Source: a virus. Taken from it: a stretch of 64,000 bases of DNA. The position numbers were made by a program, and so were the translations under genes. The notes under the pieces were generated by a model that saw only the letters and a program-made list of their open reading frames with translations, had not been told where the DNA came from and made no database searches. The stretch lies in the IMG/VR virus record IMGVR_UViG_3300001460_000018, positions 8,332 through 72,331 of that record; one strand, written 5' to 3'. This document shows positions 37,292 through 45,086 of the stretch, in pieces. How positions within the stretch are numbered: position 1 is the first letter of the stretch; the number at the start of each line of letters is the position of its first letter.

Positions 37292-37534
37292 ATGAGCACA
37301 GAAAATGTAAAAGACGCTCCAGAAGCGAAAGCAGAAACTTCACAAGATGTGGATGTTACTAATGTTGGACAAGCTATTCATGTATTGATACAGGCAGCTG
37401 ACTTAGGTAGAAAAAATGGAATATTTGATTGGAATGATTTAAAATTAATTAGCCAATCAATTAGCCTATTAGCTCCGACTAAAGAAGATGAGTCAAATGG
37501 TCCTGATATTGATAATGTTGCAACAGAAGGTTAG
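37292..37534 (+). CDS. Small acidic protein, unknown
   Basis: An 80-residue protein with acidic disordered ends and a helical core around residues 26-65 (Q-A-I-H-V-L-I-Q-A-A-D-L-G). It ends one base before the glycosyltransferase start, so the two are probably co-translated. No domain was recognised. Confidence 0.5.
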   Translation: MSTENVKDAPEAKAETSQDVDVTNVGQAIHVLIQAADLGRKNGIFDWNDLKLISQSISLLAPTKEDESNGPDIDNVATEG

Positions 37535-38734
37535 ATGAAGGTTGTTTTAACAATGATAGTAAAGAATGAGGAGCACGTGATGGAGCGTGTTCTTAATTCT
37601 TGCATAGATCTCATAGATGCATACTGCATAGTTGACACAGGATCAACGGATAAGACAAAAGATATAATTAATGCTTTTTTTGATAAGCACCCAAGAATTT
37701 CTGGAAAGATAATTGATTTTGAATTTACAAACTTTGAGGAGTGTAGAAATAAATCAATTGAACATGGAAAAGATCTAGGAGATTATGGCTTTTGGATAGA
37801 TGCAGATGAAGAGCTTAGATTAAATTCAAGTTGGGACAAAAATAAATTTAAGCAAGAACTTATTAAGCAAATGCCAGATCAGTTATTGTTTAAATGTGTA
37901 TATGGTTCATTAAAATATAACAGATCTCAGCTATATAATTTTAAGTCTGATTACCATTGGTATGGCCCAGTACATGAAATACTTAGAACTAATGATGTAA
38001 AGAATGAAAACGCATTAGCATTTTCATATGGTGATGTTTTTATTAGGGCTGAAGGTAATTCATGGAGAGGAGATGTTAGTAAAAAATACGAAGATCATGC
38101 AGATATTTTATTAGAATATCAAGAAAAGAATGATTGGGCAGATCCTAGATGGACATTTTATCTGGCACAAAGTTATAAAGATGCTGCGTTGATTGCTCTT
38201 GGCAAAAATATTAAAAATGAGCGTGGTTTAGATTTACTTAAAAAGTCTATTAATTTTTATAAAGATAGAGTTGCTACAGGCGGTGGATTTAATGAAGAGA
38301 TTTATTATTCACAGTTAATGATAGGCAGGCTAAGTTGGTATGTTTCAAGTAATGAGCATGTTATATTTGAATTAAGCAAATGTGAAGAATATAATTCCAA
38401 CGGTAGGATTGAGCATATATTTGAATTAACTACTTTGTATAGAAATGCTAAGATGTGGAGAAATGCTAAGATGGTGGCTGATATTGCTCATGACATTTTA
38501 CATAATAATAAAAACACAGCTTCTTTATTTATAGAAACTGATATATACACATGGAGGTTTTATGATAATATGAGTGTAATACTTTACTTTAATGGATTAT
38601 TAGATGAATCTTTAAAAGTAACAGAATGGATACTTAATAAATACTCTAAAGAAATGCCAGATCATGAAAGAAAACGTATTGAAAATAACGAAAAACTCAC
38701 AAGAAACGCTATTTCTGCTAGAAAGAACATATAA
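37535..38734 (+). CDS. GT2 glycosyltransferase with C-terminal helical repeats
   Basis: The 399-residue protein begins with a family 2 core: M-I-V-K-N-E-E-H-V, D-T-G-S-T-D-K-T, the W-I-D-A-D-E-E DxD block and H-W-Y-G-P-V-H-E. From about residue 185 it is helical and TPR-like. This glycosyltransferase-plus-TPR layout is common in bacterial and phage surface-glycan enzymes. The acceptor is unknown. It is separate from the 5372-8360 glycan cluster. Confidence 0.8.
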   Translation: MKVVLTMIVKNEEHVMERVLNSCIDLIDAYCIVDTGSTDKTKDIINAFFDKHPRISGKIIDFEFTNFEECRNKSIEHGKDLGDYGFWIDADEELRLNSSWDKNKFKQELIKQMPDQLLFKCVYGSLKYNRSQLYNFKSDYHWYGPVHEILRTNDVKNENALAFSYGDVFIRAEGNSWRGDVSKKYEDHADILLEYQEKNDWADPRWTFYLAQSYKDAALIALGKNIKNERGLDLLKKSINFYKDRVATGGGFNEEIYYSQLMIGRLSWYVSSNEHVIFELSKCEEYNSNGRIEHIFELTTLYRNAKMWRNAKMVADIAHDILHNNKNTASLFIETDIYTWRFYDNMSVILYFNGLLDESLKVTEWILNKYSKEMPDHERKRIENNEKLTRNAISARKNI

Positions 38735-38930
38735 TTATAAAGTTCTAAACAAATCAAATAAGTATATTACATTACATTTATCTGATGGTTCTATGCTACA
38801 GATACAAAAATATCAAAGTGTTTGGGATAACGGCGTTTGTAAAGACACTCGTGTTTTATATAATAGCATTATATATCATGTTGATGATATAAAGCAAAAT
38901 GATGATGAACTGATTTTAACCTTAAAATAA
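38664..38930 (+). CDS. Small protein overlapping glycosyltransferase end, start uncertain
   Basis: The only ATG for this 88-residue frame lies 71 bp inside the glycosyltransferase gene. The compact beta-rich part begins after residue 24 (Y-K-V-L-N-K-S), so translation may start at a non-standard codon near 38735. The C-terminal half reads like a small folded domain. Function is unknown. Confidence 0.4.
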   Translation: MKENVLKITKNSQETLFLLERTYNYKVLNKSNKYITLHLSDGSMLQIQKYQSVWDNGVCKDTRVLYNSIIYHVDDIKQNDDELILTLK

Positions 38931-38935
38931 TTCTA

Positions 38936-39355
38936 ATGGATAATAGTGAATTTAAAAGTGGAGCAAGATACTTTTCAAACGTAGAAAATGTCTTAAAGAG
39001 TATAAAAAATATTCAATCAACTATTCATAAACCAGGTGTAAGATCTTCAGATGAATATCCGTTAGCGAACTCGTTTAACCTATCATCTAATAATGAAAAG
39101 CTTTTAATTAATATGGTTAAAGGGCTTGCTAGTATTATTGATACTCAAAATGATATTTTAAAATATATCGTATCACATGATAGTAAAGCAATTATAGATG
39201 AATCATCTGAAGCTGTTACTCCTGGGCAGTTTTTTATACTTAAGACTCTTGAAACAATCGTAGTAGTTAAAGAACGAATTAATAAAGATAATGTAAAGGT
39301 ACATATAATTTCAAAAAGCATAGATAAAATTGTAAATATTAAAGACTTAGAATAA
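38936..39355 (+). CDS. Uncharacterised protein upstream of ClpP-like protease
   Basis: A 139-residue, mostly helical protein with a short basic beta C-terminus. Its stop codon shares one base with the start of the ClpP-like gene, suggesting coupled translation. It could be a partner or substrate of that protease, but no motif shows it. Confidence 0.5.
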   Translation: MDNSEFKSGARYFSNVENVLKSIKNIQSTIHKPGVRSSDEYPLANSFNLSSNNEKLLINMVKGLASIIDTQNDILKYIVSHDSKAIIDESSEAVTPGQFFILKTLETIVVVKERINKDNVKVHIISKSIDKIVNIKDLE

Positions 39356-39915
39356 TGAATGCACTACCTATTCCAATGGAAAGATCCATTATGTTTAGCT
39401 CTCAAGTAGACCAAAAGACTATAGGAGCGTTAACTCAAAAAATTTTAGATATTAATAATAATGATGAATATCTAAAGAAGCTTTATAAAATCAATAACTT
39501 AGAATATAGCCCATCTCCTGTTAAAATATACATAGATTCATATGGAGGACAAGTCTATCAAATACTTGGTCTTGTTTCAGTTATAGAAAAATCAAAAACA
39601 CCTATACATACAATATGCACAGGGGCTGCTATGAGTTGTGGGTTTGTATTACTTATATGTGGTCATAAGAGGTTTGCATATGAACACTCTACTCCTCTAT
39701 ATCACCAAGTGTCTTCACGGGCTTCTGGTACAGTTAAAGATATGGAAGAAAGTATTAAACAATCAAAAAATCTTTTAAAGAAATTAGAAAAAATAACAAT
39801 TAAGTACACTAATATTACTAAGAAAAAACTAAAGAAAGTTTATAAAAGAAAACAAGATTGGTATTTAAAATCTAGTGAAGCATTAGAGCTTGGTGTTATT
39901 GATGAAATTATTTAA
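39355..39915 (+). CDS. ClpP-like serine protease
   Basis: The 186-residue protein has D-S-Y-G-G (61-65), the G-A-A-M-S-C-G nucleophile loop with Ser94, and L-Y-H-Q with His117, spaced as in ClpP. It lacks a signal peptide. Phage ClpP homologues are often prohead maturation proteases, yet a gp21-type protease is already present here. It may instead process another substrate or work with host Clp ATPases. It is the last gene before a terminator. Confidence 0.8.
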   Translation: MNALPIPMERSIMFSSQVDQKTIGALTQKILDINNNDEYLKKLYKINNLEYSPSPVKIYIDSYGGQVYQILGLVSVIEKSKTPIHTICTGAAMSCGFVLLICGHKRFAYEHSTPLYHQVSSRASGTVKDMEESIKQSKNLLKKLEKITIKYTNITKKKLKKVYKRKQDWYLKSSEALELGVIDEII

Positions 39916-40003
39916 GATATGTTGAATAAAACAGAAAAAGACATGATATGCCATTTACACATAAAATTAAAGAAGAAGTGAATCATTATAGATAGTATTA
40001 AGA

Positions 40004-40035
40004 TAAAAAAGAACCGCTAGTTACGGTTCTTTTCT
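40004..40035. terminator. Bidirectional terminator
   Basis: AAAAAAGAACCG, 7-nt loop, CGGTTCTTTTC, between the plus operon ending at 39915 and the minus tail operon ending at 40088. The remaining 39916-40087 bases hold no supported gene. Confidence 0.85.
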
Positions 40036-40087
40036 GTTTACATATGTTTTTATATAAATAGACGTTAATCTTATTAAATGTCTTTAT

Positions 40088-42982
40088 TTATCCATTAATT
40101 AAATTGTCTTCTACACGTACATCAAGAGTACCTAATAGAATTACCTGAAGATCTTCAAGACTACTTACTATGTCATCTATCTTACCACCTTCTTCAGTAT
40201 TACTTAAAGCATTACCTGTAGATTGATTACTTGAATCATTAGCACCTGGTAAAAGTCCGCCGTATTTTTCAAAACTCACAAGAGTATTTTCCTGCAGTGA
40301 TGACAGCTCTTCAATAATGTTCCTTAACATTTTTAACGTATCCTCAATGTTATCAAACTGCTTTCCTAAAGTTTTAGCCATAAGAGTAAATTTATCCATA
40401 AACCTATTCAATTGTATTAATTTATTCATATCTAGCTCATTTACAGCTTTGCTTATTATATTAATAGCATTTCCTACAGCTTGTGTAGGTTTTTCCTTAA
40501 CATCTTTAGCAAATGCGGCATAAATCCAAGTAAGATATGTACCGAACTGTTTCATATTTCTTTCTGAGCTGTCATCATATCCACTGTTCTTACTGAATGC
40601 TGCTTGGATTCCATTAACAAAATATCCTATTTCTTTTGCCATCTTTCTTCCACTAAACCCTCCTACTGACATTGCTGCAAAGGCCTTAACTCCTTCACCA
40701 ATTTGTGATATAGGCTTACTTAACTTTCCTAGCATTTTAAGACCTGTTTCAAAATTTGAATTAAAAAAAGTTCCTGATTTTGTTCCTAATAGTTCTATAG
40801 GTCCTGTAAGAGCTTTTACTAATTTTTGTATATTTTTCTTAACATTTTTAGTAAAATCTGCATCCATTGGCTTAGTGTCTTTTAGGACTAGCTGACCTTT
40901 CTTAACTTCATATACAGGAACCTGTAAATTAGCCATCGCTTGAACGCCTAAAGCAAAGCTAGCAAGAGAATTACCTAGCCTACCTAATAAGTCTACTCCT
41001 TTACCAACAGCGCCAGAAAAGAACATTCCTTCTTGCTCTCCTAACCTTTTCATTGGTAAAATAAGAGCATCTGTCATCATGCCAATGTTAGTACCTAAAT
41101 CTGTAGCAAAAGTTGGCGAGATTGGCTCTGTTGATTTTAGGACTAGCTTACCTTTCTTAACTTCATATGTAGGAACTTGTAAATTAGCCATCGCTTGAAC
41201 ACCTAGAGCAAACTGACTTAGAGAATTACCTAGCCTACCTAATAAGTCTACTCCTTTACCTATAGCTCCATCAAAGAACATTCCTTCATTTTCTCCTAGC
41301 TTTTTAAGTGGGTCTATAACTGCATTTAACATGTTAGCAATATTTTCACCTACTTGCTGAGCAAAATTAGGATCTAATGGCTTTGTTCCTACTAAAACTA
41401 GCTTACCTTTCTTAACAGCATATGTAGGAACCTGTAGCTTTGCCATTGCAGCAACACCTTCAGCAAATTGAGACATTGAGTTACCTAAATCCCCTAATAG
41501 TTCAGTACCTTTTATTGCTTTATCAATGTCTTCACTATCAATATCATCAAATATTTTAATAAATCCTTTTAAAATAGTTTTCATAGCAAACATTAAAGTA
41601 GTTGAATCTGCATCTGTCCATGCTGCTTTTTTATACTGCTCTAAAGATTTTGTAAATAAAACCAAACCTGCCCCCATTACAACTAAAGCACCAGCACCAG
41701 CAAGAGTGAATGCTATGGTAAATGGATTACCAATAAGTGTCATTGCTGCAGCTAATCCAACTATCGTTACACCTAATAAGCCCATGTCTTCTTTTGTAGC
41801 CTTTGCTTTCATATACATCTGTATAGATTTTGCTATTATGACTACAGCAACTCCTGCTACTATCATCGCTGCGGCTCCTGCTAAAATAAACCCAGGTACA
41901 GGACCTGCTCCTGCTACTGCCATTGCAGCTCCTATGCCAACAATAACTAAACCTAATAAGCCCATGTCTTCTTTTGTAGCCTTTGCTTTCATAAACATCT
42001 GTACAGATTTTGCTATTATGACTACAGCAACTCCTGCTACTATCATTGCAAGGGCTCCTTTAATAATAGGTTTCATTATTTTACCCATTACAAACATAAC
42101 ACCGCCAATTACTGCTATTGCTAGAGCAGCAATTCCTACACTAATAAGAGCAGCCATAGGATCTGATGCAGCTGCACCTAATGACTTAAAGAAAGATTCT
42201 ATTCCTAAGCCTAACAAATATATTGCTAATGACATTACTGCTATTCCTATAGCAGCTTTAGTTAAATTCTTAGACCTCTTTGCAATAAAAATCATAGGGA
42301 GTGTCAGTATGAATAAACTAAAAGCTACTGTTGCTGAATTTATTACTGACCCAGCAACACCTCCATTAATGAATATAAATCCTGCTACAGCAAGAGCTAG
42401 TACAGCAACTGCTACTCCCATTTTAAAAATAGTTTTTGCTCCTGATGTAATTTGTTTTTCGTATTTACCTAAGAAATTAAAAGCTGCACCCCACAGTAAT
42501 ATAAGAGGCAGCGTGACTATAGTTCCTATTATTAATAATGGTGCTGATAGTGCAACAGTAATTGCAAATAGCGCTATTCCTTTTGACATTTTAGTAAAGA
42601 ACATTGAAACTAATGTAAGCTTTTTTTCATCTAGCTTATTTATAGATTCAACGAACTTAGTTATGGAATTAGCTAAAGTACCGACTGATTTACCCATAGC
42701 ATCAATCTTCTTAGGGCTAATCTCAGTAAGAAATGCAGCAAGCTTTTTAACCATTTTACCTCCACCTCCAAATAAACTAAATGATGTAGATCCAGATTTG
42801 CCAGTTGCCTTTATTAATTTTTCTAAAAGACCTGTATGTTTTTTAAGCTCATTATGTATTTGCTTACTTAAAATTTCATTACTCTTTTTAGTAGCAACTA
42901 ATATCTGGGCATTGATTTGAACATTAGCCTCTGCATATGATGATATCTTATCAAGAATGTTTACTACTAAATTACCACCCAT
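40088..42982 (-). CDS. Tail tape measure protein
   Basis: The 964-residue protein is the last gene of the tail operon. It has a coiled-coil N-terminus with a G-G-G-G-K stretch, a long hydrophobic region (about 130-440) with many predicted membrane-spanning helices, and three 85-residue repeats. A helical C-terminus follows. These are features of tape measure proteins, which set tail length and enter the host envelope. It is longer than T4 gp29 (590), implying a longer tail. Two internal repeat families suggest growth by duplication. Confidence 0.75.
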   Translation of the reverse strand: MGGNLVVNILDKISSYAEANVQINAQILVATKKSNEILSKQIHNELKKHTGLLEKLIKATGKSGSTSFSLFGGGGKMVKKLAAFLTEISPKKIDAMGKSVGTLANSITKFVESINKLDEKKLTLVSMFFTKMSKGIALFAITVALSAPLLIIGTIVTLPLILLWGAAFNFLGKYEKQITSGAKTIFKMGVAVAVLALAVAGFIFINGGVAGSVINSATVAFSLFILTLPMIFIAKRSKNLTKAAIGIAVMSLAIYLLGLGIESFFKSLGAAASDPMAALISVGIAALAIAVIGGVMFVMGKIMKPIIKGALAMIVAGVAVVIIAKSVQMFMKAKATKEDMGLLGLVIVGIGAAMAVAGAGPVPGFILAGAAAMIVAGVAVVIIAKSIQMYMKAKATKEDMGLLGVTIVGLAAAMTLIGNPFTIAFTLAGAGALVVMGAGLVLFTKSLEQYKKAAWTDADSTTLMFAMKTILKGFIKIFDDIDSEDIDKAIKGTELLGDLGNSMSQFAEGVAAMAKLQVPTYAVKKGKLVLVGTKPLDPNFAQQVGENIANMLNAVIDPLKKLGENEGMFFDGAIGKGVDLLGRLGNSLSQFALGVQAMANLQVPTYEVKKGKLVLKSTEPISPTFATDLGTNIGMMTDALILPMKRLGEQEGMFFSGAVGKGVDLLGRLGNSLASFALGVQAMANLQVPVYEVKKGQLVLKDTKPMDADFTKNVKKNIQKLVKALTGPIELLGTKSGTFFNSNFETGLKMLGKLSKPISQIGEGVKAFAAMSVGGFSGRKMAKEIGYFVNGIQAAFSKNSGYDDSSERNMKQFGTYLTWIYAAFAKDVKEKPTQAVGNAINIISKAVNELDMNKLIQLNRFMDKFTLMAKTLGKQFDNIEDTLKMLRNIIEELSSLQENTLVSFEKYGGLLPGANDSSNQSTGNALSNTEEGGKIDDIVSSLEDLQVILLGTLDVRVEDNLING
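40881..41645 (-). repeat. 255-bp (85-residue) repeats in the tape measure gene
   Basis: Matching points at 40881, 41136 and 41391 are spaced exactly 255 bp. Each encodes an L-G-x-L-G-N-S-x-x-x-F-A, Q-V-P-x-Y-x-V-K-K-G and L-V-L-x-x-T segment. The two copies nearest the gene's 3' end (40881-41390) are almost identical DNA; the one upstream of them is more divergent. Confidence 0.85.
41771..42130 (-). repeat. 180-bp (60-residue) hydrophobic repeats in the tape measure gene
   Basis: The stretch beginning at 41771 recurs at 41951 with very few changes for about 100 bp. Each copy encodes a membrane-type helix (A-G-V-A-V-V-I-I-A-K-S) followed by M-K-A-K-A-T-K-E-D-M-G-L-L-G. Confidence 0.8.
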
Positions 42983-42991
42983 TAGGTTTTA

Positions 42992-43312
42992 TTATATTTT
43001 TGGCATTTTTGGCATTTTTGGCATTTTACCACCTCCTATGCCTTTCATATACTTTGATGAATCGTTTTTCATCTTATCATAAGTATCATCTACGTTATAT
43101 TTATTACCATCTTCACTTTCATTCTTTTCTTTTAAAATATCAATAAGATCTTTAACATAATATTGATATTCATAAAAAGGTCTATTTTCATATTCAGATG
43201 GCTGTAACCTAAAATGATATAATAGACGAGCACGCATTGTAAAATACTGCCTAATATCTATCTGAAACGATTTGAATAGCTGTTTATTTGTTAATTTAAC
43301 TTTATAAACCAT
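42992..43312 (-). CDS. Small tail-region protein
   Basis: The 106-residue protein has a basic N-terminal half and a polar middle, ending in G-G-G-K followed by three M-P-K repeats. It lies between the baseplate-hub-like gene and the tape measure, where many phages encode tail assembly chaperones. That role is inferred from position only. Tandem TTTTTGGCA repeats near 43003-43024 encode the M-P-K tail. Confidence 0.5.
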   Translation of the reverse strand: MVYKVKLTNKQLFKSFQIDIRQYFTMRARLLYHFRLQPSEYENRPFYEYQYYVKDLIDILKEKNESEDGNKYNVDDTYDKMKNDSSKYMKGIGGGKMPKMPKMPKI

Positions 43313-43325
43313 TATATAGAGAAAT

Positions 43326-43347
43326 AAAAAGGGGTATTAACCCCTTT
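43326..43347 (-). terminator. Intrinsic terminator downstream of 43354 gene
   Basis: AAAGGGGT, ATTA loop, ACCCCTTT. On the minus strand it is followed by TTTTTATTTC. It may reduce transcription into the small gene and tape measure. Confidence 0.7.
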
Positions 43348-43353
43348 AATTTA

Positions 43354-44370
43354 TTATTCCAATTCATCATCTAAAATACCTTCTTCAACAAATAATCCTT
43401 TAATACCAGTAGGTAATTGAATTTCTGCCTCAATAGGTTCTGCACAAGAATCACATTTCTTTAGCATTTTTTCCTTTACACCAACTTGTAGCTTTTCAGA
43501 TAGCTGAGTGTATAATAGGAATTGTTTTTTATCCCATCTTAAAAAATCCATTTTAAGATTATTAATCTTAGGAATTGATAATCCTCTCCAGTCAGGTGAT
43601 AAATATGGAAGTACTTTTAGAAAAGGCATATACTCTTTAATATCTTCGCCTGCTTGTGAAAGATTTTTAATATACTCAGCAATTATTCGCATAGAACCTA
43701 TGCTAGGCGGTGACATTCGTATTTCTCCAAAAGTTTTTGATTTAATTATAAATATCCGAGACTCTTCAGAATAGTATTTTGATATTCTCTCAGGTAACTC
43801 CCTGCGTTGGAAATTTTCATTTTTTATTTCCATTTGGTTTGGTGCTTTACATGAGCTGCATTTTACCTCAAATGATATTCGGTTTTCATCTTCAGCAAAT
43901 GTAAGTTCCCTTATTGCTAATACGATGTATACCTTATCCTCTTCTTTAATATCTTTCCAAGATCCTTGTCTATTATCATATGAAACTTTTACACATATTT
44001 TTAATAAATCAGTAATAGCATCATCGACACTATATGGGTCGCTTTCATCTATTATAGAAAAATGTTTAATTTCATTTACAGTAGCAGCTTTAATTACAAC
44101 TTTAATATCTGTCTCATAATATCTTCCGATAGATGGAAAGTTTTCAGCATGTAATCTATGCCATCCAAACTTCTTTTCAGTTTCTTTAACATCTTGTGCT
44201 GCGTGGTCAAATCTTTCAACCTTTCCTAGCCCTTTAGGTTCACTATAGGCAGACTCTTCGGCTTTACCTAAACTGTTTACCTGATCTTCGATTGAATTTG
44301 TAGAGTTTTTGTTAAGCTCTTGGTCAAGCTTATCTAATGCATTCTTTTCTGCATCTTTGTTATTATTCAT
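43354..44370 (-). CDS. Baseplate hub assembly-like protein with two zinc-binding pairs
   Basis: The 338-residue protein has a charged disordered N-terminus (1-75). The body contains C-S-S-C and, near the C-terminus, C-D-S-C-A-E-P-I-E-A-E-I-Q-L-P, two CxxC pairs that could bind a zinc together. Proteins of this type between tube and tape measure in T4-like phages are usually annotated as baseplate hub or hub-assembly (gp26/gp51). The exact equivalent is uncertain. Confidence 0.55.
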   Translation of the reverse strand: MNNNKDAEKNALDKLDQELNKNSTNSIEDQVNSLGKAEESAYSEPKGLGKVERFDHAAQDVKETEKKFGWHRLHAENFPSIGRYYETDIKVVIKAATVNEIKHFSIIDESDPYSVDDAITDLLKICVKVSYDNRQGSWKDIKEEDKVYIVLAIRELTFAEDENRISFEVKCSSCKAPNQMEIKNENFQRRELPERISKYYSEESRIFIIKSKTFGEIRMSPPSIGSMRIIAEYIKNLSQAGEDIKEYMPFLKVLPYLSPDWRGLSIPKINNLKMDFLRWDKKQFLLYTQLSEKLQVGVKEKMLKKCDSCAEPIEAEIQLPTGIKGLFVEEGILDDELE

Positions 44371-44410
44371 AATTGCGCTTTTTAATATCTAACGTATTAT
44401 TTAATAAACC

Positions 44411-44440
44411 TAAAAATGGGCGAGTTTCCCCGCCCGTAAA
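44411..44440 (-). terminator. Intrinsic terminator after tail tube gene
   Basis: On the minus strand ACGGGCG, loop, CGCCCAT, then TTTTTA. It lies 18 bp after the tail tube stop codon. Confidence 0.8.
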
Positions 44441-44457
44441 TTTCTTATAAAAGTTTC

Positions 44458-45012
44458 TTATACCATGTTTTCTGTCCAGTAGTCAGATCTAATTTGAACT
44501 TCCATTTCAAGAGGATCTCCTGTTGAATAATCAAGTCCTAATTCAGGAATATCATTTACAATAAAACAGTCATGAAAAGTTCTTTGCCAAAAAATATCTC
44601 CAGTTCTATCAAACATAGTAACTATCATTCTAGAATCAGCATAATCTTTTTTTAGACCTTCTTCTCCAGTTAGTGGGTTATAAATTAGTCTCTTCCAATC
44701 TCTTAATGTTTTATAAACGTACATTTCTTTGTTATCATTAAGGTTTAATGAAAAGTTAACTGTTAGATCTACAGTAGTTGATGTAGGCCGTCCATTTGCA
44801 TAAGATCTTTGAGCAAATTTATATTCTTGCTCTACAACCTCAGCACCTTTTTCGGTGTTTAAGCCACTTATACTTCTAACATGCTCTAATAATATAGAGC
44901 CACCTGAAACACCAGGAGGTGGAAGTATAGTAACTTCAAATAGGTTAGTATAAACTGGCTCATATTTATTAACAGCTGCTTTACTATTTCTGTAATGCGG
45001 TAATCCTGCCAT
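44458..45012 (-). CDS. 19: Tail tube protein, T4 gp19-like
   Basis: The 184-residue protein has Y-x-N-L-F-E-V near residue 22, D-L-T-V-N-F, R-D-W-K-R-L-I-Y-N-P-L-T-G, D-I-F-W-Q-R and a P-L-E-M-E-V-Q-I-R-S-D end, matching tube proteins of T4-like phages (gp19 is 163 residues). It lies between two terminators, so it may be expressed strongly on its own. Confidence 0.88.
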   Translation of the reverse strand: MAGLPHYRNSKAAVNKYEPVYTNLFEVTILPPPGVSGGSILLEHVRSISGLNTEKGAEVVEQEYKFAQRSYANGRPTSTTVDLTVNFSLNLNDNKEMYVYKTLRDWKRLIYNPLTGEEGLKKDYADSRMIVTMFDRTGDIFWQRTFHDCFIVNDIPELGLDYSTGDPLEMEVQIRSDYWTENMV

Positions 45013-45048
45013 AATAGTTTAATTATTTTTAATTATTTATTAAGAAAC

Positions 45049-45076
45049 CTGGGAAGGTTTTTAAATCTTCCCAGAT
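45049..45076 (-). terminator. Intrinsic terminator after tail sheath gene
   Basis: On the minus strand CTGGGAAG, 10-nt loop, CTTCCCAG, then GTTTCTT. It lies just downstream of the sheath stop codon. Confidence 0.8.
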
Positions 45077-45086
45077 TTTCTATTTT

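Noticed and set aside
39919-39981. 20-codon frame after the ClpP-like gene
   Set aside because: It is very short, lacks a leader and shows no sign of conservation.
40053-40060. TATAAATA in the gap between convergent operons
   Set aside because: No plus-strand gene follows, so it is likely chance in AT-rich DNA.
41526-42920. Long plus-strand frame opposite the tape measure gene
   Set aside because: The low-complexity Ala/Ile/Pro product mirrors the hydrophobic repeats on the minus strand.
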